Of a DNA stretch of 14,027 bases, positions 1 through 5,357 are shown in pieces (the stretch's first letter is position 1; each line of letters starts with the position of its first letter). The notes below the pieces were generated by a model, which was given only the letters and a program-made list of their open reading frames with translations, was not told where the DNA came from and did no database searches. The translations under genes and the position numbers were made by a program. Source of the stretch: an uncultured Lachnospiraceae bacterium (GTDB lineage Bacteria > Bacillota_A > Clostridia > Lachnospirales > Lachnospiraceae); the NCBI GenBank assembly GCA_902773195.1, contig CACYDL010000078.1:1-14027 (forward strand). Direction: 5' to 3'.

Positions 1-179
1 TCCGCTTTCCCGGGGCGGTCAACCGTCCCGGCGACAGTTCAAAGGAAAGTGACAGAAGTTCATCAAAAAATGCCAGATCCGCCCCGGAAAGCACCGGAGC
101 GTCCCCGGCGCCGCCGCGGTCCGGCGGGGCCGCCGCCTCCGCCCGGGGATCTCCCGCGGGAAGTCCCCGGCGAAATCCC

Positions 180-209
180 TTGCCAACCTTCCCCGGGATG
201 GATTATAAT
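180..209 (+). promoter_or_regulatory. Sigma-A type promoter of the DUF1858 gene
   Basis: The -35 box TTGCCA (180-185) is separated by 18 bases from a perfect -10 box TATAAT (204-209). The start codon at 252 lies about 35 bases past the expected transcription start. This promoter supports translation from 252 rather than from in-frame codons further upstream, because the longer frame would run through the promoter itself. Confidence 0.75.
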
Positions 210-251
210 ATGCCCTGCAGTAATACTATCAGTGTATCATCGGAGGTTATT

Positions 252-497
252 ATGGCTCAGATTTCAAAAGACATGACAATCGGCGAGATCCTCAGGATCG
301 ATTTCGATATCGCTCCGATCCTCATGAGCATGGGTATGCATTGTCTCGGATGCCCCGCTTCCCAGGGTGAATCCCTCGAAGAGGCGGCCATGGTTCACGG
401 TCTGGACGCCGACATCGTTGCGAAGGCGGTCAACGAGTACCTGCTCGACAAGGAAAAGGTCGACGCCGAGATCAAGGCGGACGCGGCGGCCGAGTAA
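252..497 (+). CDS. DUF1858 / hybrid-cluster-associated redox disulfide protein
   Basis: This 81-residue protein consists almost wholly of one DUF1858 domain (the hybrid cluster protein-associated redox-disulfide family). The pattern is visible: an N-terminal MTIGEIL helix, a [10 protein letters not shown] turn with the redox pair Cys31 and Cys34, then the [12 protein letters not shown] helix. The acidic, Ala-rich tail (about 67-81) looks disordered. The CxxC pair after the GxH turn is the family hallmark. The family is thought to act in thiol redox or metal-cluster chemistry, but its reaction is not well established. The start at 252 is chosen for the GGAGG at 242-246, five bases upstream. 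The gene is monocistronic, with its own promoter and a terminator at 522-568. No hybrid cluster protein gene is in the window, so the partner is unknown. It is soluble and probably cytoplasmic, as there is no signal peptide. Confidence 0.9.
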   Translation: MAQISKDMTIGEILRIDFDIAPILMSMGMHCLGCPASQGESLEEAAMVHGLDADIVAKAVNEYLLDKEKVDAEIKADAAAE

Positions 498-521
498 GGC
501 CCTGTCAGACACAGCGCTGTG

Positions 522-568
522 AAAAAGACGTGTGAGAAGCCAAGGATGCTTTCTCACACGTCTTTTTT
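522..568. terminator. Bidirectional rho-independent terminator between DUF1858 gene and mecA
   Basis: A 12-bp perfect stem (GACGTGTGAGAA at 527-538 with its complement at 551-562) can be extended with a GC pair and a bulge. It is flanked by an A-run (522-526) and a T-run (563-568). It therefore has a U-tract in either direction and can end both the plus-strand DUF1858 transcript and the minus-strand mecA transcript arriving from the right. Confidence 0.9.
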
Positions 569-583
569 GTCCTGTATTCCGTT

Positions 584-617
584 TTCTTCCGTCAGAGGAA
601 TTCTTCCGTCAGAGGAA
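584..617. repeat. Perfect 17-bp tandem duplication
   Basis: The unit TTCTTCCGTCAGAGGAA occurs twice back to back (584-600 and 601-617) without mismatch. It lies between the shared terminator and the mecA stop codon. Each unit is itself an imperfect dyad (TTC...GAA ends). It lies in the 3' untranslated region of mecA, and no function is evident. Confidence 0.9.
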
Positions 618-622
618 ACACA

Positions 623-640
623 CGGGGCCCGCGCGCCCCG
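623..640 (-). other. GC-rich hairpin just downstream of mecA
   Basis: CGGGGC (623-628) pairs with GCCCCG (635-640) around a 6-base loop, 9 bases past the mecA stop on the minus strand. It lacks a proper U-run (TGTGTTTCC follows), so it may act as an RNA 3'-end stabiliser or weak terminator ahead of the stronger terminator at 522-568. Confidence 0.4.
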
Positions 641-649
641 GCGAAGGAT

Positions 650-1435
650 TCAGTCGTTTCCCGCGATTCCCGCGAGCTCCTGCACCGCGGACTTCCGGAT
701 GACGGTCTGCTCGTATTCCGCGAGACCGGCCTCCAGCGCCGGCGTGTAGTTCTCTCCCCTGCCGTACTCCGAGAGGATATTGCAGATCTTGTTGAACTCC
801 TCGGGCGTGTGGGGGGACTGGCGCACGACCAGGACGTATCCGCCGTCCTTCTTTGTCCTGAAGAGGGTGCTCTCTCCTCTGAAGAAACCGCGCAGCGCGG
901 CGGCGGCGCTGATGGCCGCGTTGAGATCGCGGAAGCGGTAGATCCGCGTCAGCACCAGGCTGTCCCGGTTCTCCCCCTCCTGGCTCTTCGGCCCCTGGGG
1001 ATTCCTTCCCTGGCCCGACGGGGCCTTCACGCCGCTTTTGGCCTTGGCGCCTTTCTTCTTCTGGTCGAAAAACTTGCGGAAGACGTCCAGCACGTCGTCC
1101 GCTCCTTCCACCTTCACCTCGTCCTCCCCGTCGGGAAGAACGTCCGTCGCGGTAAATTTCGCGAAGCGGGTGTCCAGCTCCTCCGGGTCCTCCACCTTGG
1201 TGATCACCAGGATCAGACTGTTCTCGCGGTCCGGTATCGCCTCGATCATGAGCGGGATGTTGGCCTCGTTGGTCCAGCCGCACTCGCGGCAGGCCCTGCT
1301 CATCATCTCGCGGAACAGCATCTTGGCCTTCTCCGTGCCGTAGGCGAGCTCGCCCAGCCGGATGTGCCGTTCCTCCAGGTCAGCCCTCGTGAGCGTGCAG
1401 CGTATCTGATTGTCGTTGATTTTTTCTATCTTCAT
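650..1435 (-). CDS. mecA: MecA family adaptor protein (ClpC/ClpP proteolysis)
   Basis: The 261-residue protein matches the MecA family along its length. The N-terminal domain (about 1-80) has the typical opening MKIEKINDNQIRCTLTRADL, then KMLFREMM and PLMIEAIPD...LILVITKVE. A Lys/Gly/Ser/Gln-rich linker of about 35 residues (about 125-159) follows. The C-terminal domain (about 160-255) carries FRDLNAAI, GYVLVV and a YEQTVIRKSAVQEL ending that parallels the family's conserved C-terminus. By family knowledge the N-domain recruits substrates (such as ComK in Bacillus) and the C-domain binds and oligomerises the ClpC unfoldase. Bacillus MecA is about 218 residues, and the extra length here is mainly the linker. 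An upstream in-frame ATG at 1573 is rejected because it would place the promoter (1501-1529) inside the gene. The ribosome binding site before 1435 is weak. Substrates in this organism cannot be inferred. Confidence 0.88.
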   Translation of the reverse strand: MKIEKINDNQIRCTLTRADLEERHIRLGELAYGTEKAKMLFREMMSRACRECGWTNEANIPLMIEAIPDRENSLILVITKVEDPEELDTRFAKFTATDVLPDGEDEVKVEGADDVLDVFRKFFDQKKKGAKAKSGVKAPSGQGRNPQGPKSQEGENRDSLVLTRIYRFRDLNAAISAAAALRGFFRGESTLFRTKKDGGYVLVVRQSPHTPEEFNKICNILSEYGRGENYTPALEAGLAEYEQTVIRKSAVQELAGIAGND

Positions 1436-1500
1436 CGTTCCGATCTGTTGTCCCTGATCCGTCTGTCTGCCGGTACTGTCACTGTTTTCGTCTATCTGAG

Positions 1501-1529
1501 AGTATATCCCAAAGAACCGGGATTGTAAA
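1501..1529 (-). promoter_or_regulatory. mecA promoter
   Basis: Read on the minus strand, -35 TTTACA (1529-1524) and -10 TATACT (1506-1501) are separated by exactly 17 bases. This gives a leader of roughly 60 bases before the mecA ATG at 1435 and fixes the translation start downstream of it. Confidence 0.75.
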
Positions 1530-1573
1530 TGACGTTCCGCCCCGGCGCCCCACGGAAAGTGCAATAAATTCAT

Positions 1574-1602
1574 TTATCTGTGTCCCTCTCCTGTGATATA
1601 CT
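1574..1602 (+). promoter_or_regulatory. Probable thrH promoter
   Basis: -10 TATACT (1597-1602) has a poor -35 TTATCT (1574-1579) at 17 bases. It is back to back with the mecA promoter. It would give a leader of about 100 bases, much of it very GC-rich, including the perfect 12-bp palindrome GTCCGCGCGGAC at 1619-1630. Confidence 0.5.
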
Positions 1603-1711
1603 GGTTGCATCTTATGGTGTCCGCGCGGACGCTTCCGCCCCGGCCCGGCCGGGAGGCCGCGGAACGCCGCCGCGCGCGGGTTCACACAATCAACGAAGGG
1701 AAGTCTGTGTT

Positions 1712-2311
1712 ATGAATATTGTCTGTCTGGATATGGAAGGTGTACTGGTGCCGGAGATTTGGATCGCCTTTTCCGAGGCGAGCGGCATTCCCGAGCTTCG
1801 GCGCACGACGAGGGACGAGCCGGATTACAACAAGCTGATGAACTGGCGTCTCGGCATTCTCCGCGAGCACGGCCTCGGCCTCCGGGAAATCCAGGAAACC
1901 ATCGCGGGCATCGATCCTCTCCCGGGCGCCCGGGCCTTCCTCGACGAGCTCCGCGCCCTCACCCAGGTGATCATCATCAGCGATACCTTTACCCAGTTCG
2001 CCTCGCCCCTGATGAAAAAACTCGGCTGGCCGACTCTCTTCTGCAATACGCTCGAGGTCGGCGAGGGAGGCGAGATCACGGGGTTCCGGATGCGCACCGA
2101 GAACTCCAAGCTTTCCACGGTCCGGGCGCTGCAGTCCATCGGCTTCGAGACCATCGCCTGCGGGGACAGCTACAATGATCTCGCCATGATCACCGCGAGC
2201 AAGGCGGGATTCCTGTTCAAGAGCACGGAGCAGATCCGGGCGGATCATCCCGAGCTCCCCGCCTACGAGGAATTCGACGAGCTCCTGGCCGCGATTAAGG
2301 CGGCTCTGTGA
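1712..2311 (+). CDS. thrH: ThrH: phosphoserine phosphatase / homoserine phosphotransferase
   Basis: A 199-residue HAD-superfamily enzyme that closely follows the ThrH family (Pseudomonas ThrH is about 205 residues). Motif I is LDMEGVLVPEIW with the nucleophile Asp7 and Glu9. The cap segment has TTRDEPDYNKLM. Motif II is IIISDTF (Ser90), motif III is probably Lys133, and motif IV is GDSYND (151-156). ThrH removes phosphate from phosphoserine and can pass it to homoserine, so it can feed serine synthesis or make O-phosphohomoserine for threonine synthesis. Which role dominates here is not visible. The start is set by GAAGGGA at 1695-1701, ten bases before the ATG, and the homology begins exactly at this Met. 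It is a soluble cytoplasmic protein. The gene stands alone on its strand, but the homoserine dehydrogenase gene lies about 460 bases downstream on the other strand, which makes the homoserine role attractive. Confidence 0.92.
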   Translation: MNIVCLDMEGVLVPEIWIAFSEASGIPELRRTTRDEPDYNKLMNWRLGILREHGLGLREIQETIAGIDPLPGARAFLDELRALTQVIIISDTFTQFASPLMKKLGWPTLFCNTLEVGEGGEITGFRMRTENSKLSTVRALQSIGFETIACGDSYNDLAMITASKAGFLFKSTEQIRADHPELPAYEEFDELLAAIKAAL

Positions 2312-2356
2312 CTCTCTTCTCGGCGTTTATAGCGATTAACTTCCATCAACATTTTT

Positions 2357-2374
2357 CAATTCCGGTTAGAATTG
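2357..2374 (+). other. Small inverted repeat in the thrH-ferredoxin gap
   Basis: CAATTC (2357-2362) pairs with GAATTG (2369-2374) around CGGTTA, in an AT-rich stretch 45 bases after the thrH stop. It has no clean U-run, so it is at best a weak terminator or part of the ferredoxin regulatory region. I see no better terminator for thrH before the ferredoxin promoter. Confidence 0.25.
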
Positions 2375-2425
2375 CATAATTTCTTGTGAAAATTTAGTTT
2401 TTTTAAAGAACAGTTCGTTTTTCCC

Positions 2426-2454
2426 TTGTTTTTGTCAGAATAATAGTTTATGAT
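2426..2454 (+). promoter_or_regulatory. Ferredoxin gene promoter
   Basis: -35 TTGTTT (2426-2431), 17-base spacer and -10 TATGAT (2449-2454) lie in the most AT-rich stretch of the window. The leader is about 35 bases. A perfect TTGACA at 2456-2461 lies just downstream, but it has no -10 box at the right distance. Confidence 0.65.
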
Positions 2455-2494
2455 CTTGACATAAAACAGTGCTCAACAGCAAGGAGGTATTACT

Positions 2495-2665
2495 ATGGCA
2501 TATGTTATTTCTGACGAATGTGTGAGCTGCGGAACCTGCGCAGGCGAGTGCCCGGTCGGAGCCATCTCCGAGGGTGATTCCCATTATGAGATCAACGCCG
2601 ACGAGTGCGTAGAGTGCGGAACATGCGCGGGCGCATGTCCGGTCGGAGCCATCTCCCAGGAATAA
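2495..2665 (+). CDS. Clostridial-type 2[4Fe-4S] ferredoxin
   Basis: A 56-residue protein with the two classical cluster motifs of bacterial ferredoxins, CxxCxxCxxxCP: Cys9, 12, 15 and 19, and Cys38, 41, 44 and 48. In this fold the fourth cysteine of each motif normally completes the other cluster. It is a low-potential soluble electron carrier, in clostridia typically serving oxidoreductases such as pyruvate:ferredoxin oxidoreductase and hydrogenase. Size and spacing are typical (about 55 residues). A very strong ribosome binding site, AAGGAGG at 2481-2487, seven bases before the ATG, and a dedicated promoter suggest high expression. The two halves are near copies: codons 9-26 and 38-55 agree at 43 of 54 bases. 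No redox enzyme gene is adjacent, so its partner cannot be assigned. Confidence 0.95.
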   Translation: MAYVISDECVSCGTCAGECPVGAISEGDSHYEINADECVECGTCAGACPVGAISQE

Positions 2666-2686
2666 TCACAAATCAGGAAGATGTGA

Positions 2687-2730
2687 AATACAGCAGGAGC
2701 TGCCGCTTAAGCGGCAGCTCCTGCTGTATT
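2687..2730. terminator. Perfect 44-bp palindrome, transcript end of the ferredoxin gene
   Basis: Two 22-base arms are exactly complementary with no spacer and centre on CTTAAG (2706-2711). As RNA it would fold into a hairpin of about 20 bp with a TTAA loop. It starts 21 bases after the ferredoxin stop. It has no U-run on the plus strand and only TTTCACATCTT on the minus side, so it may act as a strong transcript-end stabiliser or U-tract-poor terminator for both converging genes. Confidence 0.65.
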
Positions 2731-2764
2731 GCCGTCTCCCCGGACAATCGGCCGGGGAGACGGC
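2731..2764. terminator. Second hairpin, at the 3' end of hom
   Basis: GCCGTCTCCCCGG (2731-2743) pairs perfectly with 2752-2764 around an 8-base loop. It begins 8 bases past the hom stop on the minus strand and directly abuts the 44-bp palindrome. No U-run follows in either direction. The position between converging genes suggests 3'-end formation or RNA protection for the hom transcript. Confidence 0.55.
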
Positions 2765-2772
2765 ATCCTTCT

Positions 2773-3996
2773 TCAGTTCTCTTCTTCCTTCTTGCCTCTC
2801 CGGAACCACTTGATGACCTTCGGGTCGGAGGCGGCCTTCTCCTTGAAGACCTTCTCCGGCGTCATCGCCGTGAGGAAACCGATCTCCTCCGGGAAATCCG
2901 GGAGCCTGACGACGTTGCTGACGCTGCCGAAGGTCTTCTCCGCGCTCTCCCTGCTGCCCGCGTAGCGGACGAAGAAGGGACGCTCGATCTCCTCGACGGG
3001 AAGAAGCTCCGTGACGGCGTCGCCGCCGCCGTTTCTGATGTTGATGCCCGGGTGCTTCACGCAGTCCACCACGTCGCCGACCACGGCCGAGGCGGTCGGA
3101 AGCGAGCCGGCCCCGCTGCCGTAGTACATCGTGGTGCCGACGGCGTTGCCCTTGACCATCACCGCGTTCATGACGCCGTCCACCGACGTCAGCGGGTTCT
3201 CCCTGCCGATCATCATCGGCGTGACGATGGCCCAGATTCCTTCCTTTTCGCGCCGGCTGGTCGCCAGCAGACGGATCCGGCAGCCGATGGCCGCGGCGTA
3301 CTCGATGTCCGCCTTCTCGACGCCCGTGATGCCCTCGGTCCTGATGGAGCCGTAGGGTATGTGGCAGCCGTAGGCCAGCGAAGACAGGATCGCAATCTTT
3401 CTGCAGGCGTCCCACCCCTCGACGTCCGCCTCCGGGTGAAGCTCGGCATAGCCCTTGTCCTGGGCTTCCCTGAGCGCCTGCGCGAAATCCTTGCCCTCGT
3501 CGGTCATGCTGGTCAGGATATAATTCGTCGTCCCGTTGAGGATGCCGGTCACCTCCTCGATCTCCTCGCCCGTCAGGGACGTGTTGAGCACCCGGATGAT
3601 CGGGATGCCGCCCCCGCAGCTTGCCTCGAAGAGGTAGTTCACGGATTTCTCTTTCGCGATTTTCACCAGCTCCACGCCGTGCTCCGCGACAAGCTCCTTG
3701 TTCGAGGTGCAGACACTTTTTCCGGCGAGCAGCAGCTGCTTCGTAAACTCATAGGCGGGACGCAGTCCCCCCATCGTCTCGACGACCACGCTGACTTCGG
3801 GATCATTCAGAATGTCGTTGAAATCATGGGTCAGTATCGGTTCCACCGGGCTTCCGGGGAATTCCCGCAGGTCAAGGACGTGCCTGACGACGATCTCCTC
3901 CCCGGCCCGCTTCGCGATCGCGCCGGCGTTCATCGAAAGAACGCTGACGACGCCGGCTCCGACGGTTCCGTATCCCATTACGGCCACATATGCCAT
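2773..3996 (-). CDS. hom: Homoserine dehydrogenase
   Basis: A 407-residue NAD(P)-dependent enzyme that reduces aspartate semialdehyde to homoserine, the branch point toward threonine and methionine. The N-terminal Rossmann domain shows GYGTVGAG (8-15), followed by VVVETMGG and the conserved TSNKELVAEHG segment (Lys100). The catalytic region has NGTTNYI (154-160) and the family signature DVEGWDACRK (191-200). Bacillus Hom is about 433 residues with a C-terminal ACT domain. Here the tail from about 338 (PFFVRY onward) resembles only the start of an ACT domain and ends in a charged RRGKKEEEN, so the regulatory domain is short or diverged and threonine feedback cannot be assumed. The ribosome binding site AGGAAGGAGA (4006-4015) overlaps the prfB stop. 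Only 17 bases separate the genes, which points to co-transcription with prfB. Confidence 0.95.
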   Translation of the reverse strand: MAYVAVMGYGTVGAGVVSVLSMNAGAIAKRAGEEIVVRHVLDLREFPGSPVEPILTHDFNDILNDPEVSVVVETMGGLRPAYEFTKQLLLAGKSVCTSNKELVAEHGVELVKIAKEKSVNYLFEASCGGGIPIIRVLNTSLTGEEIEEVTGILNGTTNYILTSMTDEGKDFAQALREAQDKGYAELHPEADVEGWDACRKIAILSSLAYGCHIPYGSIRTEGITGVEKADIEYAAAIGCRIRLLATSRREKEGIWAIVTPMMIGRENPLTSVDGVMNAVMVKGNAVGTTMYYGSGAGSLPTASAVVGDVVDCVKHPGINIRNGGGDAVTELLPVEEIERPFFVRYAGSRESAEKTFGSVSNVVRLPDFPEEIGFLTAMTPEKVFKEKAASDPKVIKWFRRGKKEEEN

Positions 3997-4014
3997 CTCT
4001 GTGAATCTCCTTCC

Positions 4015-5155
4015 TCATCTGCTCCCGGTCTTGTCCGTGCTGTCCTTGTTCCCCAGAGCAGTCCATTTCAGATATGCGTTGATGAACGGATCGATGCCGC
4101 CGTCCAGAACCTTCTGCGCGTTCGGCTGTTCCTCGCCGGTTCTCAGATCCTTGATCAGCTGGTACGGCTGGAGGAAATAGGACCGGATCTGGTTGCCCCA
4201 GGCGATCTCCGTGACTTTTCCGCGGATCTCGTCCAGCGTCTTGGCGTTGGCCTCCTTCTTCAGCATGTACAGCTTGATCTTCAGCTCCTGGAACGCCTTG
4301 TCCTTGTTCTGGAACTGGGACCGCTCATTCTGGCAGGTCACCACGATTCCCGTCGGGAAATGGGTGATCCGGATCGCGGAGGACGTCTTGTTGATGTGCT
4401 GGCCGCCGGCGCCGGAGGACCTGTAGGTGTCGATCCGGATGTCCTTGGGGTCGATCTCGATGTCGAGATCCTCCTCGATCTCCGGCATGACCTCGCAGGC
4501 CGCGAAGGACGTCTGGCGCTTTCCGTTGGCGTTGAACGGGGAGATGCGGACGAGACGGTGCACTCCGTGCTCGGATTTCAGCAGTCCGTAGGCGTTGTCC
4601 CCGTTGACCTGGAACGTCACCGACTTCAGGCCGGCCTCGTCGCCCTCCAGGATGTCCAGCACCTCCAGCTGGAAATGGTGCGCCTCGGCCCATCTCGTGT
4701 ACATCCTGTACAGCATGCCGGTCCAGTCCATGGCCTCCGTGCCGCCGGTTCCGGCGTGGAGCGTCACGATGGCGTTGCATCCGTCATACTCGCCCGAAAG
4801 CAGCGTCTTCATCCGGATCGTCTCGAATCTCGTCCTGAAATCCTCAAACATCTCCTGGATTTCCGGTATCATGGCCTCGTCCGGCTCCTCGTCCGTCATC
4901 GCGATCATGTCGCGGATGTCGTCGCGGTCCGAGACGAGCTGCTCATAGCCGTTCACGTCCTCCTTCAGGGACGCGAGAAGCTTCATCTTCTTCTGCGCCT
5001 CCTCGGGGCGGTCCCAGATGGATGGATCCTCCATCTCTCTGTTTAATTCCTGAATTCGTTTCTCTTTGACAGCGAGGTCAAAGTGAATCCCTCATTTCAA
5101 CTAATGGTTCGTCGTAGGAATTCAGCTCGTATCTGATCGGGTCCAGTTCTACCAA
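4015..5155 (-). CDS. prfB: Peptide chain release factor 2, with programmed +1 frameshift
   Basis: RF2 recognises UGA and UAA and triggers peptide release. The first 25 codons start at TTG 5155 (MVELDPIRYELNSY...VEMRDSL) and run into an in-frame TGA at 5080-5078 within CTT TGA C. Skipping T5080 joins them to the long frame (DLAVKEKRIQELNRE, then MEDPSIWD), giving 379 residues (E. coli RF2 has 365). With this numbering the GGQ peptidyl-transfer motif falls at 250-252 and the SPF stop-codon motif at 205-207, the same positions as in E. coli, which confirms the reconstructed N-terminus. An AGGG lies 5 bases before the slippery CTT. AAGGTGAG (5167-5160) is the ribosome binding site, and a GTG nine bases upstream of the TTG is an alternative start. 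Frameshifting is autoregulatory: low RF2 favours the shift. An annotation starting at the ATG 5034 would lose 40 residues. Confidence 0.95.
5078..5083 (-). promoter_or_regulatory. prfB programmed +1 frameshift site
   Basis: On the minus strand the sequence is CTT TGA C, the conserved RF2 recoding heptamer, preceded by GAGGGAT, which can act as the stimulatory Shine-Dalgarno-like element. Zero-frame translation stops at TGA 5080-5078, and +1 slippage on CTT continues into the RF2 body. Confidence 0.95.
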
Positions 5156-5178
5156 TAGTCTCACCTTCTTTCTTCATA

Positions 5179-5208
5179 GCGCGCCGAGGCGCGCAGCCCG
5201 AAAACGGG
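5179..5208 (-). other. Two small hairpins in the prfB leader
   Basis: In the untranslated leader, GCGCGC/GCGCGC with a 4-base loop (5179-5194) and CCCG/CGGG with an AAAA loop in plus orientation (5197-5208) stand two bases apart. They lie between the promoter and the ribosome binding site. They could shape leader RNA structure or mRNA stability. Neither is followed by a U-run. Confidence 0.4.
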
Positions 5209-5240
5209 TTTGCCTTGTGTCTTTTTGGATTATCCTAATA

Positions 5241-5269
5241 ACTATACAGGAAAAAGCACGCATTGACAA
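5241..5269 (-). promoter_or_regulatory. prfB promoter
   Basis: On the minus strand, -35 TTGTCA (5269-5264), 17-base spacer and -10 TATAGT (5246-5241). It lies between the addA stop and the prfB start and gives a leader of about 80 bases. prfB-hom can therefore be transcribed independently of addBA. Confidence 0.8.
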
Positions 5270-5280
5270 GCGGCGGATTT

Positions 5281-5301
5281 CCGCGGATTTTCTTTCCGCG
5301 G
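5281..5301 (-). other. Inverted repeat between addA and prfB
   Basis: CCGCGG (5281-5286) and CCGCGG (5296-5301) flank a 9-base AT-rich loop, 57 bases past the addA stop. No U-run follows on the minus strand, so it is not a convincing terminator. The rest of 5156-5357 is GC-rich noncoding DNA apart from the prfB promoter and leader. Confidence 0.3.
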
Positions 5302-5357
5302 GCGGCGGATCCGCGCTTCTTTCCCGCCTCCGCCCGGCGCTTTTTTGCCGCGGACGG

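Noticed and set aside
49..276. 75-codon proline/arginine-rich frame at the left end
   Set aside because: It overlaps the promoter and ribosome binding site of the DUF1858 gene out of frame, and its composition simply reflects GC-rich noncoding DNA.
1436..1573. N-terminal extension of mecA to an upstream ATG at 1573
   Set aside because: The extension has no family similarity and would include the -10/-35 promoter elements. MecA homology begins at the ATG at 1435.
2456..2461. Perfect TTGACA -35 box upstream of the ferredoxin gene
   Set aside because: There is no -10-like hexamer 16-18 bases downstream, where the ribosome binding site region lies. The pair TTGTTT/TATGAT is better.
2605..5046. 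813-codon open frame on the plus strand
   Set aside because: It lies opposite hom and prfB, both of which have clear family motifs. The translation is rich in Arg, Leu, Asp and His with no recognisable domain, as expected for the antisense of GC-rich coding DNA.
5097..5177. Short minus-strand frame ATG-AAG-AAA (about 26 codons) upstream of and overlapping the prfB start
   Set aside because: It is in a different frame from RF2 and its translation resembles nothing. The TTG frame gives the conserved RF2 N-terminus and frameshift site. A leader peptide role is possible but unsupported.
5281..5357. Possible terminator after addA
   Set aside because: Several GC-rich inverted repeats can be drawn, but none is followed by a U-run on the minus strand. 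Only one is recorded, at low confidence.
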